Shown in pieces: positions 10,301 to 21,414 of a stretch of 64,000 bases of DNA. Under the pieces are notes generated by a model. It was given only the letters and a program-made list of their open reading frames with translations, was not told where the DNA came from and searched no databases. Every line of letters begins with the position of its first letter. The stretch's first letter is position 1. The stretch is from NCBI RefSeq assembly GCF_049243985.1, contig NC_135379.1, positions 28,345,001 to 28,409,000 of the forward strand. Direction: 5' to 3'. Source of the DNA: Paroedura picta (Eukaryota; Chordata; Lepidosauria; Squamata; Gekkonidae). Both the position numbers and the translations under genes were made by a program.

Positions 10301-13300
10301 TATGTATACTGCTGATTAACCACATCAAGATATAATCTTGTGTACTACTGCTAGGTATATATATTGCTGATTAACTACATAAAACTTAGTGAAATGCAAC
10401 ATCCCCCAGAATTTCCCCCTAAATACATTAAAGTGCAGAAGCCCATCCTACTGTTGCTTGATAATATGCTTAAGACAATCCCTGTCATGGGAGCCGAAAT
10501 GGGAACAAAGGATGCCTTTCTAAAGTCCCATCAAACATCCAGCTAGTCATTGCTTTATGGCAAGGCATCTATTGCCCACCAAGGCAATCGTCCAGTAAGA
10601 AGGCGGCTCAGTTCTTGCTAGTGAAAGAATGGGTGACTATTTCCTTAACACATCAAATATACTGACCACTGTAATAAAATTCTCTACAGCAGGGGTAGTC
10701 AACCTGTGGTCTTCCAGATGTTCTTGGACTACAATTCCCATGAGCCCCTGCCAGCAAATGCTGGCAGGGGCTCATGGGAATTGTAGTCCATGAACATCTG
10801 GAAGACCACAGGTTGACTATCCCTGCTCTACAGGATAGGCTCATTGTGCCCTGGACATTTAGCAGCACCATTGATACACTTATACAGAAAGCTACGTTGT
10901 TCACAAAGCAGCACAAAGAGGAAGTCAGACCACTAACAAAAATTTCCTCTACCAGCAGTCATATGAAAATACAGGGAATAGAAGTTCTTTGGTAAATGAA
11001 TCTGCCAAGACCTGGGAAAACCCCAGTAACAAACCCTTTGAAATTCTGCCACTAGTATCAGGAAGCTTAGTAACTTTCAAGCACCAAGTAAACTTCCTTT
11101 CACCAAAAATGAAATAACACTTCTGTTAAATGAGCAACTTTAATCATTTTAACCTATGTGTTTGTTTTGTTAGTGCGTCTGGCTGTTCATATCTTTGTGT
11201 CACAGAAACTGGAAAAGAAAAACTTATTGTTAATAATCCACTTCAATCAGCCCACAAAAAATAGACTTCATTTGGCTTTTACTCCTCCTCTTCTATTTCA
11301 GCCATACACAATAGGCATATGCCTAACTTAAACATAAATCGTACTTTGCCAGAAATACTATATAAATACTAAAAATAGGTATGCTTTTAAGCAGGTTCTT
11401 TCCCTCCTCCAGGATAGTATTTTCAACACCTCTGACAGCACTCCTTTGAAATGAGTATCTAAAATTCATCCTAAACAATCTATTTCAAATATGTTTTTTT
11501 CTTAAAAATCTGGCAAGAGAATTCTAATTCTGAAAGACACAAGAACAAGATTCTGAATTCCAGCACAGGTAAATCAGAAGCTATTTTACACTATAATCCT
11601 AAATGGGGTTACACCCTCCTAAATCCATTTAATTCTATAAACTTAGATGGGTAAATATCGTGGGGCAATATGCCTATGGCTGCACTATTGACCTGAAAGA
11701 ACAAGCATAACTATGGTTAGGATATCACTGCCAGAATCCTAGGAGGTAAAAGTTTCCAGTAGGAAAAAACAATTTCCCTTTCCTTGGAATCATGTGATGA
11801 ATCAATGTGGGCGGTAGGAAGCATCACAGAACAGCAAGAGACTGACATCAGAGTAAAAATGCATGTGATATGCTCCCAACAATATCAGTAAAACTTATAT
11901 TTCTGTTTCTGGAACCTTGGAGCAGTGGTTTTTCCATTTTTTTTCTTACTAGTCTACTACATGAAAGCACACTTAAAATTTAAGTTTAGTAACAAAAATG
12001 AATAAACTTTCACAAGTTTTTGTGAGTCAAAGCTCACTTCATCTGATAAGGAATAATTAGAACACAATTAGTTGTATTGAACTGTCCTGAGAAATACTAC
12101 CTCCAGGTACTACACAAAGTCTCTGGAAGAACTTTAGTATCCAACAGGCATTAAAGGGCCATGGGCGCTGTAGCCTACCTTATGCCCACCCCTGTGCTAC
12201 AGAATGTGTTTGAAAAATCTACTACAGAACTAGCTTAAATGGCAAATACAAAGTTATCAACCTAGAGTAGGGTTTTTAGTATTTGCACAAATGCTGCAGA
12301 AGCAAATCCAATGTAAGAAAAGTCTGAAATAAGTTATACTCCCATCCCCAAAATTACCCTTGACCTACAAATGCCTCTTGTGGCGCAGAGTGGTAAGGCA
12401 GCAGTCATGCAGTCTGAAAGCTCTGCTCATGAGGTTGGGAGTTCAATCCCAGCAGCCAGCTCAAGGTTGACTCAGCCTTCCATCCTTCCGAGGTCGGTAC
12501 AATGAGTACCCAGCTTGCTGGGGGGTAAACGGTAATGACTGGGGAAGGCACTGGCAAACCACCCCGTATTGAGCCTACCATGAAAACGCTGGAGGGCATC
12601 ACCCCAAGGGTCAGACATGACTCGGTGCTTGCACAGGGGATACCTTTACCTTTTACAAATGCAGCAAAATTAGGTAGGTATAAACCATGTATCATGGCAT
12701 GTACCATTTCAGGTAGCTCTGACAATAAAATAACTGTCCAGTAGCACCTTTAAGACCAACTCTGAGTACTCCCTTGCATTAACGATGATGCCCTGAGCTC
12801 CCTGGAGGAAGGGCAGAATATAAATGTGGTAAATGCACAGGTTTCGATTGAGGAAACAGACACGAAAAGGGGTGAAACTTCAAAAGGTTTGAACTTCAAT
12901 CTAGAATCTGGGAGACCCACGCTTTAACTCTGTCTCAGAAGCTGGCTGTATGACCTTTAATTTAAATTTAAACGGGTGAACCACTGATATTGTTGGAGCC
13001 TATCACATGCATTTTGACTCTGAAGCTGTTGTGTGATGCTTCCGACCAGGTCGGCGGGAGCCCTCATCGATTTCTTAAGCCATCCGATTGATTTATCACA
13101 TAATTCCGTGAGAAGAGAAACTGTTTTATCCTACAGCCCCTTATGGTCCAACTACCTCACAGGATTCTATTGCAGACACAAAACAGAAGAGCGATTCTGG
13201 AAACCACGTTTTGTCCCTAACGAGGAGGAAAGGAGGCGATTACGTCAGTAAGGGGCACGCGCCGGTAACCAAGAGCAGCCACAACGGCCACAAGACAAAC

Positions 13301-13587
13301 GACGTGACGCTTGCAGCCGCCCCGCCGCGTGGCGCCCCCTCCCGTTCACTGCGTCACAATCGCCCACCGCGTGCGTTAGGCAGTTAACGAAAGACCAACG
13401 GCTCTCTAGGCTCAGTTGCTCCCTCGCTGGCCAGAGCTGAGACCGCCTCCGGCAAGCGCTTGTTTCCTCCACCTCAGTACTGACCTAGATAGAGCACGAC
13501 GGGGATAAAGCCCCACCGGATAGCGAACTGGCCGCCTTTGAAGAGGTGCTGTAGCCGCTGCTTCGCCTCCTTACTCAGCTTCGGCAT
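7371..13587 (-). CDS. TOMM7: TOM complex subunit 7 (TOMM7), three coding exons
   Basis: TOMM7 is a small tail-anchored subunit of the TOM pore in the mitochondrial outer membrane. It modulates assembly of the translocase and, in mammals, helps hold PINK1 at damaged mitochondria. Joining 13587-13485, 9367-9319 and 7386-7371 gives a complete 55-residue protein, the usual vertebrate length. Recognisable parts are LSKEAKQRLQ near the N-terminus, FKGGQFAIRWGFIP before and within the membrane segment (residues about 20-36), FKRGADPGMPEPT, and a C-terminus ending LLWG. All borders are GT/AG and the phases agree. Residue 2 is Pro where human has Val, a minor difference. The start lies in a CpG-rich region. 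Introns of about 4.1 and 1.9 kb hold an L2 piece, a palindromic hAT element and a SINE. Identification is from memory of the human protein. Confidence 0.97.
8260..8345 (+). repeat. LINE/SINE 3' tail
   Basis: CACCTTGAGTCTTCGGAGGA, then GGCGGGCTATAAAG and a TAATAA-rich run form the usual tail of L2/CR1-type copies. Confidence 0.55.
8850..9070 (-). repeat. LINE/SINE tail, reverse oriented
   Basis: TTTATTTATTTTTCAACTTA is followed by ATATCCCGCTACTCC and further body sequence with a C-run at 8,947-8,956. It is the minus-strand form of a common squamate LINE/SINE end. It lies in the second TOMM7 intron. Confidence 0.45.
9319..9367 (-). CDS. TOMM7: TOMM7 coding exon 2
   Basis: This 49-base exon completes the split Gly codon, codes for FKRGADPGMPEPTLL and ends two bases into a Ser codon. 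The acceptor is preceded by a pyrimidine run and CAG. The donor is GTATGT, a strong consensus site. Confidence 0.96.
9425..10265 (+). mobile_element. L2-clade LINE ORF2 fragment
   Basis: The stretch carries an endonuclease-end region (GGGTGAAACAGTCGCCCTTA) and then the start of the reverse transcriptase, with the L2-like path from a CTAACTAGTGACC-type block to a VFDTVYHEFLVH-type block. Frames are broken. It lies in TOMM7 intron 1. Confidence 0.7.
10690..10825. mobile_element. Palindromic hAT-type element with perfect target duplication
   Basis: The 136-base element is a near-perfect inverted repeat from CAGGGGTAGTCAACCTGTGG to its complement, with only a few mismatches. The exact 8-base copy ctctacag flanks it at 10682-10689 and 10826-10833. 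This is the hAT signature. Confidence 0.93.
10834..12372. other. TOMM7 intron 1, no clear feature
   Basis: The sequence is AT-rich and unique-looking. No exon, RNA gene or transposon end was seen. Confidence 0.55.
12373..12654 (+). mobile_element. Sauria-type SINE (tRNA head, BovB-like tail)
   Basis: The head GCCTCTTGTGGCGCAGAGTG contains the A box and GAGTTCAATCCCAGC the B box of a tRNA. The tail GTCAGACATGACTCGGTGCT resembles the BovB LINE end. The flanks share tacaaatgc, a target duplication. It sits in TOMM7 intron 1. Confidence 0.88.
12725..12850. repeat. Fold-back family fragment and LINE tail
   Basis: TGTCCAGTAGCACCTTTAAG (about 12,735) is a piece of the family at 5,300. It is followed by a LINE/SINE tail motif GCCCTGAGCTCCCTGGAGG. 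Confidence 0.5.
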
Positions 13588-14000
13588 GGCGACGGCGCTC
13601 CCAACCCAGCAAAGGCGGAAACGGGAAGGAAAAGCCTTTCATCGCGCTCGTTCAAGGCACTTCCTGTCTCAACCCCAGCCGGGTTTCCCCTCTGATCTTT
13701 CAGCGCGGCCTATGGGCCGCCATAGAGCTGACAAGCGGATAGAGAGACACTTCTGAACAGCCATAGAGAATTTCAGCCGCAGGCGGGTTTCGACTTTTTA
13801 AAGCTCTGCGTCGGTGTAGTCGTCTCCCTTGGGGTAGCTCTTGAGATCCCGGAACATAGCCCTTGAGTTAGCGAAGGGAGTAGGCGCTTCTAGGGCAGCA
13901 GTCACGGGTGGATGTTCCCTTTCCCTGAAGGCTGGCTCTGTAAGTGCTCGTACGTAGTCGCCCCCGAGCGGAGAACACGCTTGTGAGGCGTCACACTGGA
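13250..14000. promoter_or_regulatory. TOMM7: CpG-rich promoter region of TOMM7
   Basis: CpG dinucleotides are dense from about 13,250 to 14,000, while the surrounding tens of kilobases are AT-rich and CpG-poor. The region covers TOMM7 coding exon 1 and about 400 bases upstream. This is the usual look of a housekeeping promoter. No TATA box was assigned. Transcription in the other direction is possible, but no plus-strand gene was found. Confidence 0.75.
13485..13587 (-). CDS. TOMM7: TOMM7 coding exon 1
   Basis: This exon holds the start codon at 13587-13585 and codes for 34 residues plus the first base of a Gly codon. It covers the cytosolic N-terminus and most of the membrane segment. The donor site reads G then GTCAGT. 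The 5' UTR must lie at higher coordinates inside the CpG-rich stretch. Confidence 0.97.
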
Positions 14001-14029
14001 AGAGCTAAAACTGGGCTGAACGTCTTTAC

Positions 14030-15280
14030 ACGCACGGAAGTGGTATAATTCCATCTATTAGCCCCATAGGTTATGTCGTTATGACTTTAGACGTTTATGT
14101 CCCTTCCGGATAACATAACGGGATTTTCTCAGATGGTTTTTACCTCTGACAGGATATCTGGACTCACCTAAGATCAGGCGTCCGTCTTAATTCTGCCGTC
14201 TTTTGTCATCAGTGACCGGTCATGCACTTTTGGAAAGTCCACGCTATTGGCCGTGAAAACCATGCTGCCATTGTTTATCTATGCTGCCTCTCAACATGGA
14301 TATGCTGCCTCTCAACATTGCCTAGCTATCATGGCTAATAGATTTTTATCCTGTTTATTTCTCGTTTTGTAATTCTATAAATGGCAGCTTTTGTGATTTT
14401 TCCCACTAGGGGTTGTTTCCCAGTTACAGAAAGCTTTACAATTCCATAAATATGAACAGATTAAAATGTAAGTGTGTAAAATGATGATGAAAACATATGC
14501 CTGCTTTGTTTTTAGATTATGCTTGTATCACATCAGTCATCTTTGCAGGTGTAATTTCTATGAAAAACAGAATATTTTATTATGGTGCTTGCTATCTGTA
14601 ACTTTTATTACTTACATTTAATTTTTTAAACTTTACCTAGTAAAGGTAAAATCTTTACCTTTATCTTCATCTCTTTACTTGAGATGAGACGAATAGTTGT
14701 TAACTCTGTTCTCTGAATGATAGACTGGATGATGTTGCAGTCCTGTTTTTTCTGAGTTGAACAAACTTCAAACTTAAGCTTTTACTAATAATGAATCTCT
14801 TTGAACCCCTTAATCTCTTTAGTGGGCCTTTTCAAATATACCTTTTTTGGAATTAAGTAATCTGTGATAGTGATTAACTGTCCTGTTCCCATTATGGCCT
14901 AATTATCAGACAAAAGGCATTATAATTCTTACCATTTCCTTTTTTTTATCCACCCCACTTGAATTGAGATTTTCACTAAACTATGACCCACAAGATAGCG
15001 TAGCCATTTCAGAATCCACCACTGTATATATAATAAGGGTGTTTTTTAAATCCCATTGTGCATTACTTTTGACTTACTTACATTTAATCTCATTTATCAC
15101 TTGTTATCCATTCAGCCAAGATGGAGTATTGGGTATTCTTGGGTGCAATTATAGCTCTAGCTGGGTAAATGACAAAATCCTTCAATTTCTCACCAGCCAT
15201 CTCTGCAGTGAAGCTAACTTCTGATGGATGATGTAGACCAGAAGGTAATCAGATATCTGTGCATGTAAATCATATTACTA
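14030..15280. other. Intergenic, no clear feature
   Basis: Upstream of the TOMM7 CpG region I see no gene or recognisable repeat on either strand. Confidence 0.5.
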
Positions 15281-15620
15281 CTAGGGGCCAAGCCCATTGC
15301 ATTCAGGAATACAATGGGTGCCAGATTGAGGGGGTGGGGTGGAAGAACTCTGCAGATAGCCTCCCCCCAGGACCTGGAAAGCCTGCAGGCAGCTGTTATG
15401 GAACTCACTGGCAGAGGCAGCTCTCATGCGACATGGATCTGCAGCCTCCAAGCCTCAGTGGAAAGGGGAAGGAGGAGGCGGTGGTCAGAGGGGGGGATGG
15501 AAGGCAATTAGCTGGCTGCTGGACAGACAGGCAAGCCAGTTGGAGGAGGATGAACTCAGGCGGGACGGCCGCCCTGAGTGGGTGTAAGCCATGAGACACA
15601 CTCCTCCTCCAAGACCTTAC
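15281..15620 (-). mobile_element. Helitron-like non-autonomous element
   Basis: Read on the minus strand, the element ends with a hairpin (CCCATTGTAT/ATGCAATGGG, 15318-15293, one mismatch), eight bases, then CTAG (15284-15281) followed by T. That is the Helitron 3' terminus pattern. The body is GC-rich with no coding capacity. The 5' end is uncertain. Confidence 0.55.
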
Positions 15621-15904
15621 CAGAAATATTAAGTGGAACAGATGAAACTGGAATCTCAGATCATAGAAACAAAAGTTATAACTTCAGTGGGATTCTACTT
15701 ATATTAAGCCAAAACAGATTTTTATATATTCTTGGGAAGAAAATATGCCATAAATCCATTTGTCCAGTGTTTTTCACAAATTGAAAATCACAAATCTATT
15801 GGGCTGGTGACATCCCACCCTATTCCTAAAGAGAAGAAAGTCTATAAGTATGGGGCCTTAGAGTTCCTGTCTTTGCAGTCCTTCCAGTTAGAAAAATATC
15901 ATCT

Positions 15905-16140
15905 AGATTCGTATACCACCCTCCTGAAGTTGGTTCAGGGCGTTGAACAACATATATAAATACATAAACATAATACAATAATAATTGTTCTCATTAAAAT
16001 CTAAACATGATTTTACAGGTATTGAAAGCATCTAAGCATCTAATAATACAATAATAAATAAGATAAAATTTGTTCTCATTAAAATGTAGATATATTTTGC
16101 TCAAGTATTATTAAAAGCATCTAAAACTGACTTAAAGCGG
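15905..16140 (-). repeat. LINE/SINE tail with internal duplication
   Basis: The reverse form of a LINE tail (CCACCCTCCTGAAGTTGG) is followed by two diverged copies of a segment with TTGTTCTCATTAAAAT and AAAGCATCTAA about 90 bases apart. Confidence 0.5.
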
Positions 16141-16684
16141 CTGTCTGGTCATAGTTGACTACATCTCCCCCCAGATGGTTTTCTGGTAGGGTATTCAGGG
16201 GGCAGAGGAAGTCACTTCAGTGTTAGGGGAGTTATTTTAAGTATTGTCCTGTCACTCTGGGAGGCTTATGTACCTTACTGTTCAACATCCAGTTAAGGAG
16301 AACCACTTACTATCTGCTGATCATCAATTGGAAGGTCATATCCACCATGAAAATTTAGATTTCAAATTTTAATTATACAGAGCATGCATGAATTTAGTGA
16401 AGCTGACTCACTAACTAGCAGGATGTTGCCTTTTCTTCCTTGTATTAAGTTGTATTTGAATGAAAAAATGAGTATCGAACTCTCACATGTGCCTCCCACG
16501 GGGCAGCTGTAGCATAAGGAAATGCGAGTCACCAAGAACAAACAAGTAAAAAGACACTATAAAATTGTTGTACTAAAATAACATTTAGCTGAGATACATA
16601 CATACACCCCCCTCTTGCATGCACACCTTAATGTGGAAAGGGGGTTTGTGTGTGTCAGCAAAGCTGAGAGTAATGCTGTAATAA

Positions 16685-16850
16685 AATGAAGTTCAACAGG
16701 GACAAATGTAAAGTTCTGCATTTAGGTAGGAAAAACCAAATACACCAATACAGGATGGGGAAGCCTTGTCTTGGCAGTAGCATGTGTGAAAAGGATCTAG
16801 GAGTCTTACTAAACCATACATTGAACATGAGTCAACAGTTAACTGGATTT
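16685..16850 (+). mobile_element. CR1 LINE ORF2 fragment
   Basis: The stretch is homologous to 45,600-45,760. It contains TGTAAAGTTCTGCATTTAGG, the AGGATCTAGGAGTCTTACT block and AACATGAGTCAACAG. It is cut at both ends. Confidence 0.75.
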
Positions 16851-16867
16851 TTAGCATGAACTGCTTG

Positions 16868-16975
16868 AAATAAACAATGAATCCAATAGCACCCATAAGA
16901 CCAACAAAGTTTTATTCAAGGTATGCGCTTTTGTGTGCATGCACACTTCCATGCACACAAGGTTCATGAGAGTAC
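16868..16975 (-). repeat. Fold-back/hammerhead family copy, decayed
   Basis: The copy holds CACCCATAAGACCAACAAAG and TTTTATTCAAGGTATGCGC. Next comes the palindromic GTGTGCATGCACAC, which is stem II of the hammerhead-like core on the minus strand. The core residues on either side have changed. Confidence 0.6.
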
Positions 16976-17019
16976 AGATACATAGAAAAGGTAAATTAGT
17001 GGCAAATTAGAAAACTGTC

Positions 17020-18595
17020 ATAGTATCCAAATTATGCCATATGAGAATTCTTTGCTAAAACAGCCAATCAGTCTTTTTGAGTTCAGTTGTAGTTCACAAA
17101 AACATTGGAGAAATAAAACTGTCCATGTTAGTAATTAATGGCAGGCACTTTCCCAGTTGTGAAAATAAATGATTAAAAGAGACTAGTTGCTGGCCCCATC
17201 TGTCTCCACCCAAGCAGGGAAGCATCCCTGCAAGTGACAAGCTGTGCTGGCAAGTTATATCGTCCTGAGACCAGAGAGCTAGATTCAAAATTACATATTA
17301 CTAACATCACATTATAGTCACATTGTCCAAAATAAAATAAAAAGTAGAAGGAATTGCTTGAAATAAAAACTGCTAACTTATTGTGGGGCCAGGGGAATGG
17401 GAAAAGTGATACCAGTCTGGCTGGTTCCTTGAAAGCACATATTTAGAAATGTTAAATTGTTGCATCATTTCTTGCTAGCATATGTTTGGAGATAGGTTAA
17501 AAATGGTGTCCCATTTTAGGCTATAAAGTTCTGCTCTGAAAGCTATAAAATTCTGCCCTCAAAAGATGTAAAATTATGCTCTACATGGAAGTGGGAAATT
17601 TATAAAAACTGCCCTGAGTCCATATGGGGAGGGGTGGTATAGAAATATGATGATGATGCTCTTGATAGGTCATTGTTATTTGAAGCTAAGACATATGAAT
17701 TTGAAATATGTGTTTAAAAAGACTAACTGAAGTGTGTTGTAAAAATAAAGATAAATCCACATAACAAAATTAAAAATGTTAATCTTGGGTTTCTTTCTTT
17801 TCCTTTGGCAGATTCTGTAATAAAAGGTGTAGATTTATGAAACAGCCACATTGCCTCTGGCTAAAGGTATATCACATGAGTACTTGTTTATTTTTGAACA
17901 CACCTTTGGCTTAAATGTTTCTGTCAGTGTCATTAAAAGTGGACTATCTGGCCAAAGATGAAAAACATGATCTGATTGTGGATACCTCAGTAGAGTGTTA
18001 CACAGAAGTCTGATGGTTTAAAGGATTTTCTGAGGCCAGAAATGGCACTAAAAGAGACTTGATTTTAAAAGCACCTGTACAATTATTTCCACTGATGATG
18101 CTTCTAGACACATATAGATACTTGTTTTTCTGAGAAACCTAGTTGTTGTGGAACAGTATTTAGTCCATGATTTAAAAAATACAATTGCACTATATGCTGT
18201 AAAACACTTCACTGTTAATTCTTACAGAATTCAGGAATATTTTGCCCTAAGAATTGTTCATTAACAGATGTTATACGAATTGTCAGCCTAATGCATCTTA
18301 ATAGTTACACCTGTTATAACCTAGGTATGTTTGAGAAATGTGTGTTTCTGTTTCCCTTTCACAAATTCCTCCTGTGAATCTTCTGGTTCCATTTTAAAGT
18401 GTTTCAGAATTATAGGAGTTAATTCAAAGATGTGGGAAGGGAAACTGACAGGACATTGGTAAATACCTCACTGAATTGCAGCAGCCATGACAGTATGAAT
18501 TGATGGGATTGACATTCCAAACTGCAGTGCCTTTAGATTAGCAAGTAGATGGGATTTGCTTCCAAATAAATATGATCAAGTTCAGCTGTAATCTA
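17020..18595. other. Intergenic, no clear feature
   Basis: AT-rich sequence with one LINE/SINE tail fragment at about 17,605-17,655 (CTGCCCTGAGTCCATATGG). Nothing else was recognised. Confidence 0.5.
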
Positions 18596-18724
18596 TTAGG
18601 CATGTGCGCTTTGGACCGCTCTGGTCGAATAGTCTCTGAAGCAGGGCTGCTTCGTAGGCAGATTGACCAAATACGGTCTGAAGTGGAAAATCTCATAAGA
18701 AAGAGCTGAAGCGGTCATCCAAAG

Positions 18725-19021
18725 CAGTGGTCCCCAACCTGCGGGCTGTGGCCCGGCGCCGGGCCGTGAAGGCCATGGCACCGGGCCACGGCTCCTACTC
18801 TCCGCCCCCCCCACCGCAGTAAAAAACTTCCCGGGCCACAAGCTTGCGGCCCGGGAAGCTTCTTACTGCGGGGAGGGCGGGGAGAGGGAATCAGGCCCGT
18901 GGGCGCAGCCCGATGCGTGGGCGCGGCCCGATGCGTGGGCATGGCCCGCGCAGGCGCGGTCCCCGCGGGCGCGGCCCGATGCCCTGCGGGTCCCCAGCCT
19001 AATAAAGGTTTGGGACCACTG
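18725..19021. mobile_element. hAT-type element, GC-rich, perfect target duplication
   Basis: The ends are CAGTGGTCCCCAACCTGCGG and GGTTTGGGACCACTG. The exact 8-base copy atccaaag lies at 18717-18724 and 19022-19029. The interior is GC-rich, with repeated GCGTGGGC(G/A)(C/T)GGCCCG-like units at about 18,898-18,975. Confidence 0.92.
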
Positions 19022-19129
19022 ATCCAAAGCGCTTGTTAGCGTTTCGGACAGCGGCTGTTTAAATTTTAAAGGGAAACAGACGGGGGAACTGCTTCGCATT
19101 CCTGCTGTTTTTTCTGCTCTGTATTTGAA

Positions 19130-19480
19130 GGGCTGCAATATAGAGGATGGAGCACAGTTGTTCTCTCTTGCTCCGGATGGACGGACCAGAACCAATGGGA
19201 TGAAATTAATTCCAAAGAAATTCCATCTAAACATCCGGAAGAAGTTCCTGACAGAGCGGTTTCTCAGTGGAACAAGCTTCCTCGGGAAGTGGTGGGTTCT
19301 CCATCTTTGGAAATTTTTAAACAGAGGCTTGATAGACATCTGACGGAGAGGCTGATTCTGTGAAGGCTCAAGGGGATGGCAGGTTACAGTGGATGAGCGA
19401 TAGGGTTGTTTGTGTGTCCTGCATAGTGCAGGGGGTTGGACTAGATGACCCATGAGATCCCTTTCAACTCTATGATTCCT
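19130..19480 (+). mobile_element. CR1 LINE 3' end
   Basis: GCGGTTTCTCAGTGGAACAA, ATTTTTAAACAGAGGCTTGA, the GGGGGTTGGACTAGATGACC block and CAACTCTATGATTCCTA form the standard squamate CR1 tail. Confidence 0.88.
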
Positions 19481-19839
19481 ACCTTCGCCTGAGTTTCTCC
19501 AGGGCAAAGGGGAGGAGGGAGGGATGCAGACCAATGGCCGGACACCCTGGAGGAGCCCAGCCAATCATTGCAATGCATTCTGCATCTGCAAATTAATTGC
19601 AATGATGACTCACAGCTTGCAAAGCTTGCTTGCTGCAAGTTAGCAAGTTGACGGGAGGCTCAGGGGAAAATTAGCCTATAGGGAGGCAGGTTTGCACCGG
19701 GGACATTTCTTGGCCGATCATAGGTTTTTCCTGAGTTTGCCTGAGGGACTACTGATCATTTTTTCCTCTCGCTTTCTCACTTTTCATCTTCCTCTTCTTA
19801 ATCACACTTTACTTGACCTCACATTTTCAAACAAAACTA

Positions 19840-20300
19840 TTCCTTGGGTTTCTGTGGGTGGCGTGGGGTCTGGGGGTGCTTGGGGTTCACTGTTTTTTTC
19901 CCCCCTTATGTTTATTTCTTCTTTTTTCTCTGGCTGAATGCTGTTGTTGCCTTGGGGGCAGCACTGTTTGTTTGTTTCTTCATGGGGTGCTGTTGGTCCT
20001 TACAATTTTTTAAAGATTTGATTCAGTGTTGTTTTTGTGGTGGGTGTTGCCCGCTTTTGGGTGGCCCACTGCTCTGTTGCTGCTGTTGTGGCCTGGGGGG
20101 GGGCACGTATTGTTGTGCCTGGTTCTGAGTGCTGTTGTTAGAATTTAAAGTTTTAATCTGTTTTCCCAGGGTTGTTGTTGTTGTGGTACTGTAGTTCCCT
20201 AGGTGGGTGGCCTGCTGCTCTACTCTGGTTTACTGCTGTTGTTGCTTGTTGTTGTTGTAGCCTGAGGGGCATTGTTTGGTTCTTCTTGCGGTGCCCAGTT
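19840..20300 (+). repeat. TTG/TGG-rich low-complexity stretch
   Basis: The plus strand is a loose mix of GTTGTTG and GGGG/CTG runs. Open frames here are Cys-, Phe- and Gly-rich and do not resemble proteins. Confidence 0.6.
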
Positions 20301-20402
20301 AGGATTTCCCCTCTAAATAGGCACTAAATGAGAGTATTTCAGGAAATATTTTAAAGTTCATATGCACATTATAGGAGCCAGGTTTGAAGACAGTGGTTGA
20401 AT

Positions 20403-20660
20403 GATGAGCACTTGGTGTGGTGGTTAAAGGTGGTGGCCTGTGACCTGTAGAGCTGGGTTTGATTCTCCATCCCAGTGTTCAATGTGTGGATATATGGGAG
20501 GCTTTGTCTAACTCCTGCCAGAGCTGTTCTCACAGAGCAGTTCTGTCAGAGCTCTCTCAGGGTGTCTGGCAGGAAGGAAAAGGTGATTGTACGCCACTTT
20601 GAGACTCCCTTGGGTAGTGAAAAGAGGGGTATAAAAACAGCAGCCAGTCTTCCTCTTCAC
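20403..20660 (+). mobile_element. tRNA-derived SINE (second family)
   Basis: TGTGGTGGTTAAAGGTGGTG (A box area) and GGGTTTGATTCTCC (B box) are followed by a body shared with the copy at 49,333 (CAGAGCTCTCTCAGGGTGTC, CCACTTTGAGACTCCCTTGG). The end is a CTT-type tail. Confidence 0.8.
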
Positions 20661-21316
20661 TGTTCTTTTTTTGTTGGGGGGGGAGCGGGAAGGCCTATGA
20701 TGATGGGAGCATGGATTAAGCGCTTAGGCCACCCTGAGCTCCTCCACTGAAGGAAAGTAGGGTTGATGCACACGCTGATCCTACTGAGAAGGAAGGTGTC
20801 CATGTGACACTACCCTCCCCTTGCTTTCTGAGGCTTCCCCGGGGCTAATGGACTTTCTGCTGGTGTGAATTTGTTCTGTCCACCAACTGCCCCCACACGC
20901 CAGTAGCAGAAACTCCCCCCTCTCTGATGTGGTGTTTGGTGGGCCTCCAGGTTCCCCCTGGAGGCTGACCCTAGTGGTACTAGTGGTGCTGTGAGACATT
21001 GGTAGGCACCCCCCCTCCTCTCCAGGGGAACCCAGATGAGCTCTGAGTAGACTTGAGTGAGTCTCCAGTTCTCACCTGGAGGCTGACACCCAAGCATTGC
21101 TTGGGCAGCCAGCCACAGCTGTCCCCTGCAGATCTGGCATGCAATGACCCTTTTCCCCCAGGTGATGGGAACTGCTCTCTATGTGAAGATGAGCAGCTAA
21201 TCCTGTTTATTCCCATCATCTCATTCATGGAGGGTGGCATCTGCATGCTAGACCTGAGAATGAGAGAGTCCCTCCCTGCTTTGCCAATTTTCAGGTTTAC
21301 AAAGTTTCCATAGCCC

Positions 21317-21347
21317 GAGTGTGTGTGTGTGTGTGGGGGGGGGGGGT
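21317..21347 (+). repeat. GT run followed by G run
   Basis: The stretch is about eight GT units and then eleven or so G. Confidence 0.9.
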
Positions 21348-21414
21348 GAGTTAGAGGCTCCAAACTTTCAGGGTAGATCCGGGTGCCTCTTCTCTGACTT
21401 CCCTCCAAGTTTCA

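Noticed and set aside
18863-19564. 233-codon open frame on the minus strand
   Set aside because: It runs antisense through a CR1 tail and a GC-rich hAT element, so it is composite repeat sequence.
19844-20128. Open frame rich in Cys, Phe and Gly
   Set aside because: It arises from TTG/TGG low-complexity sequence. It has no protein family features and no splice or promoter context.
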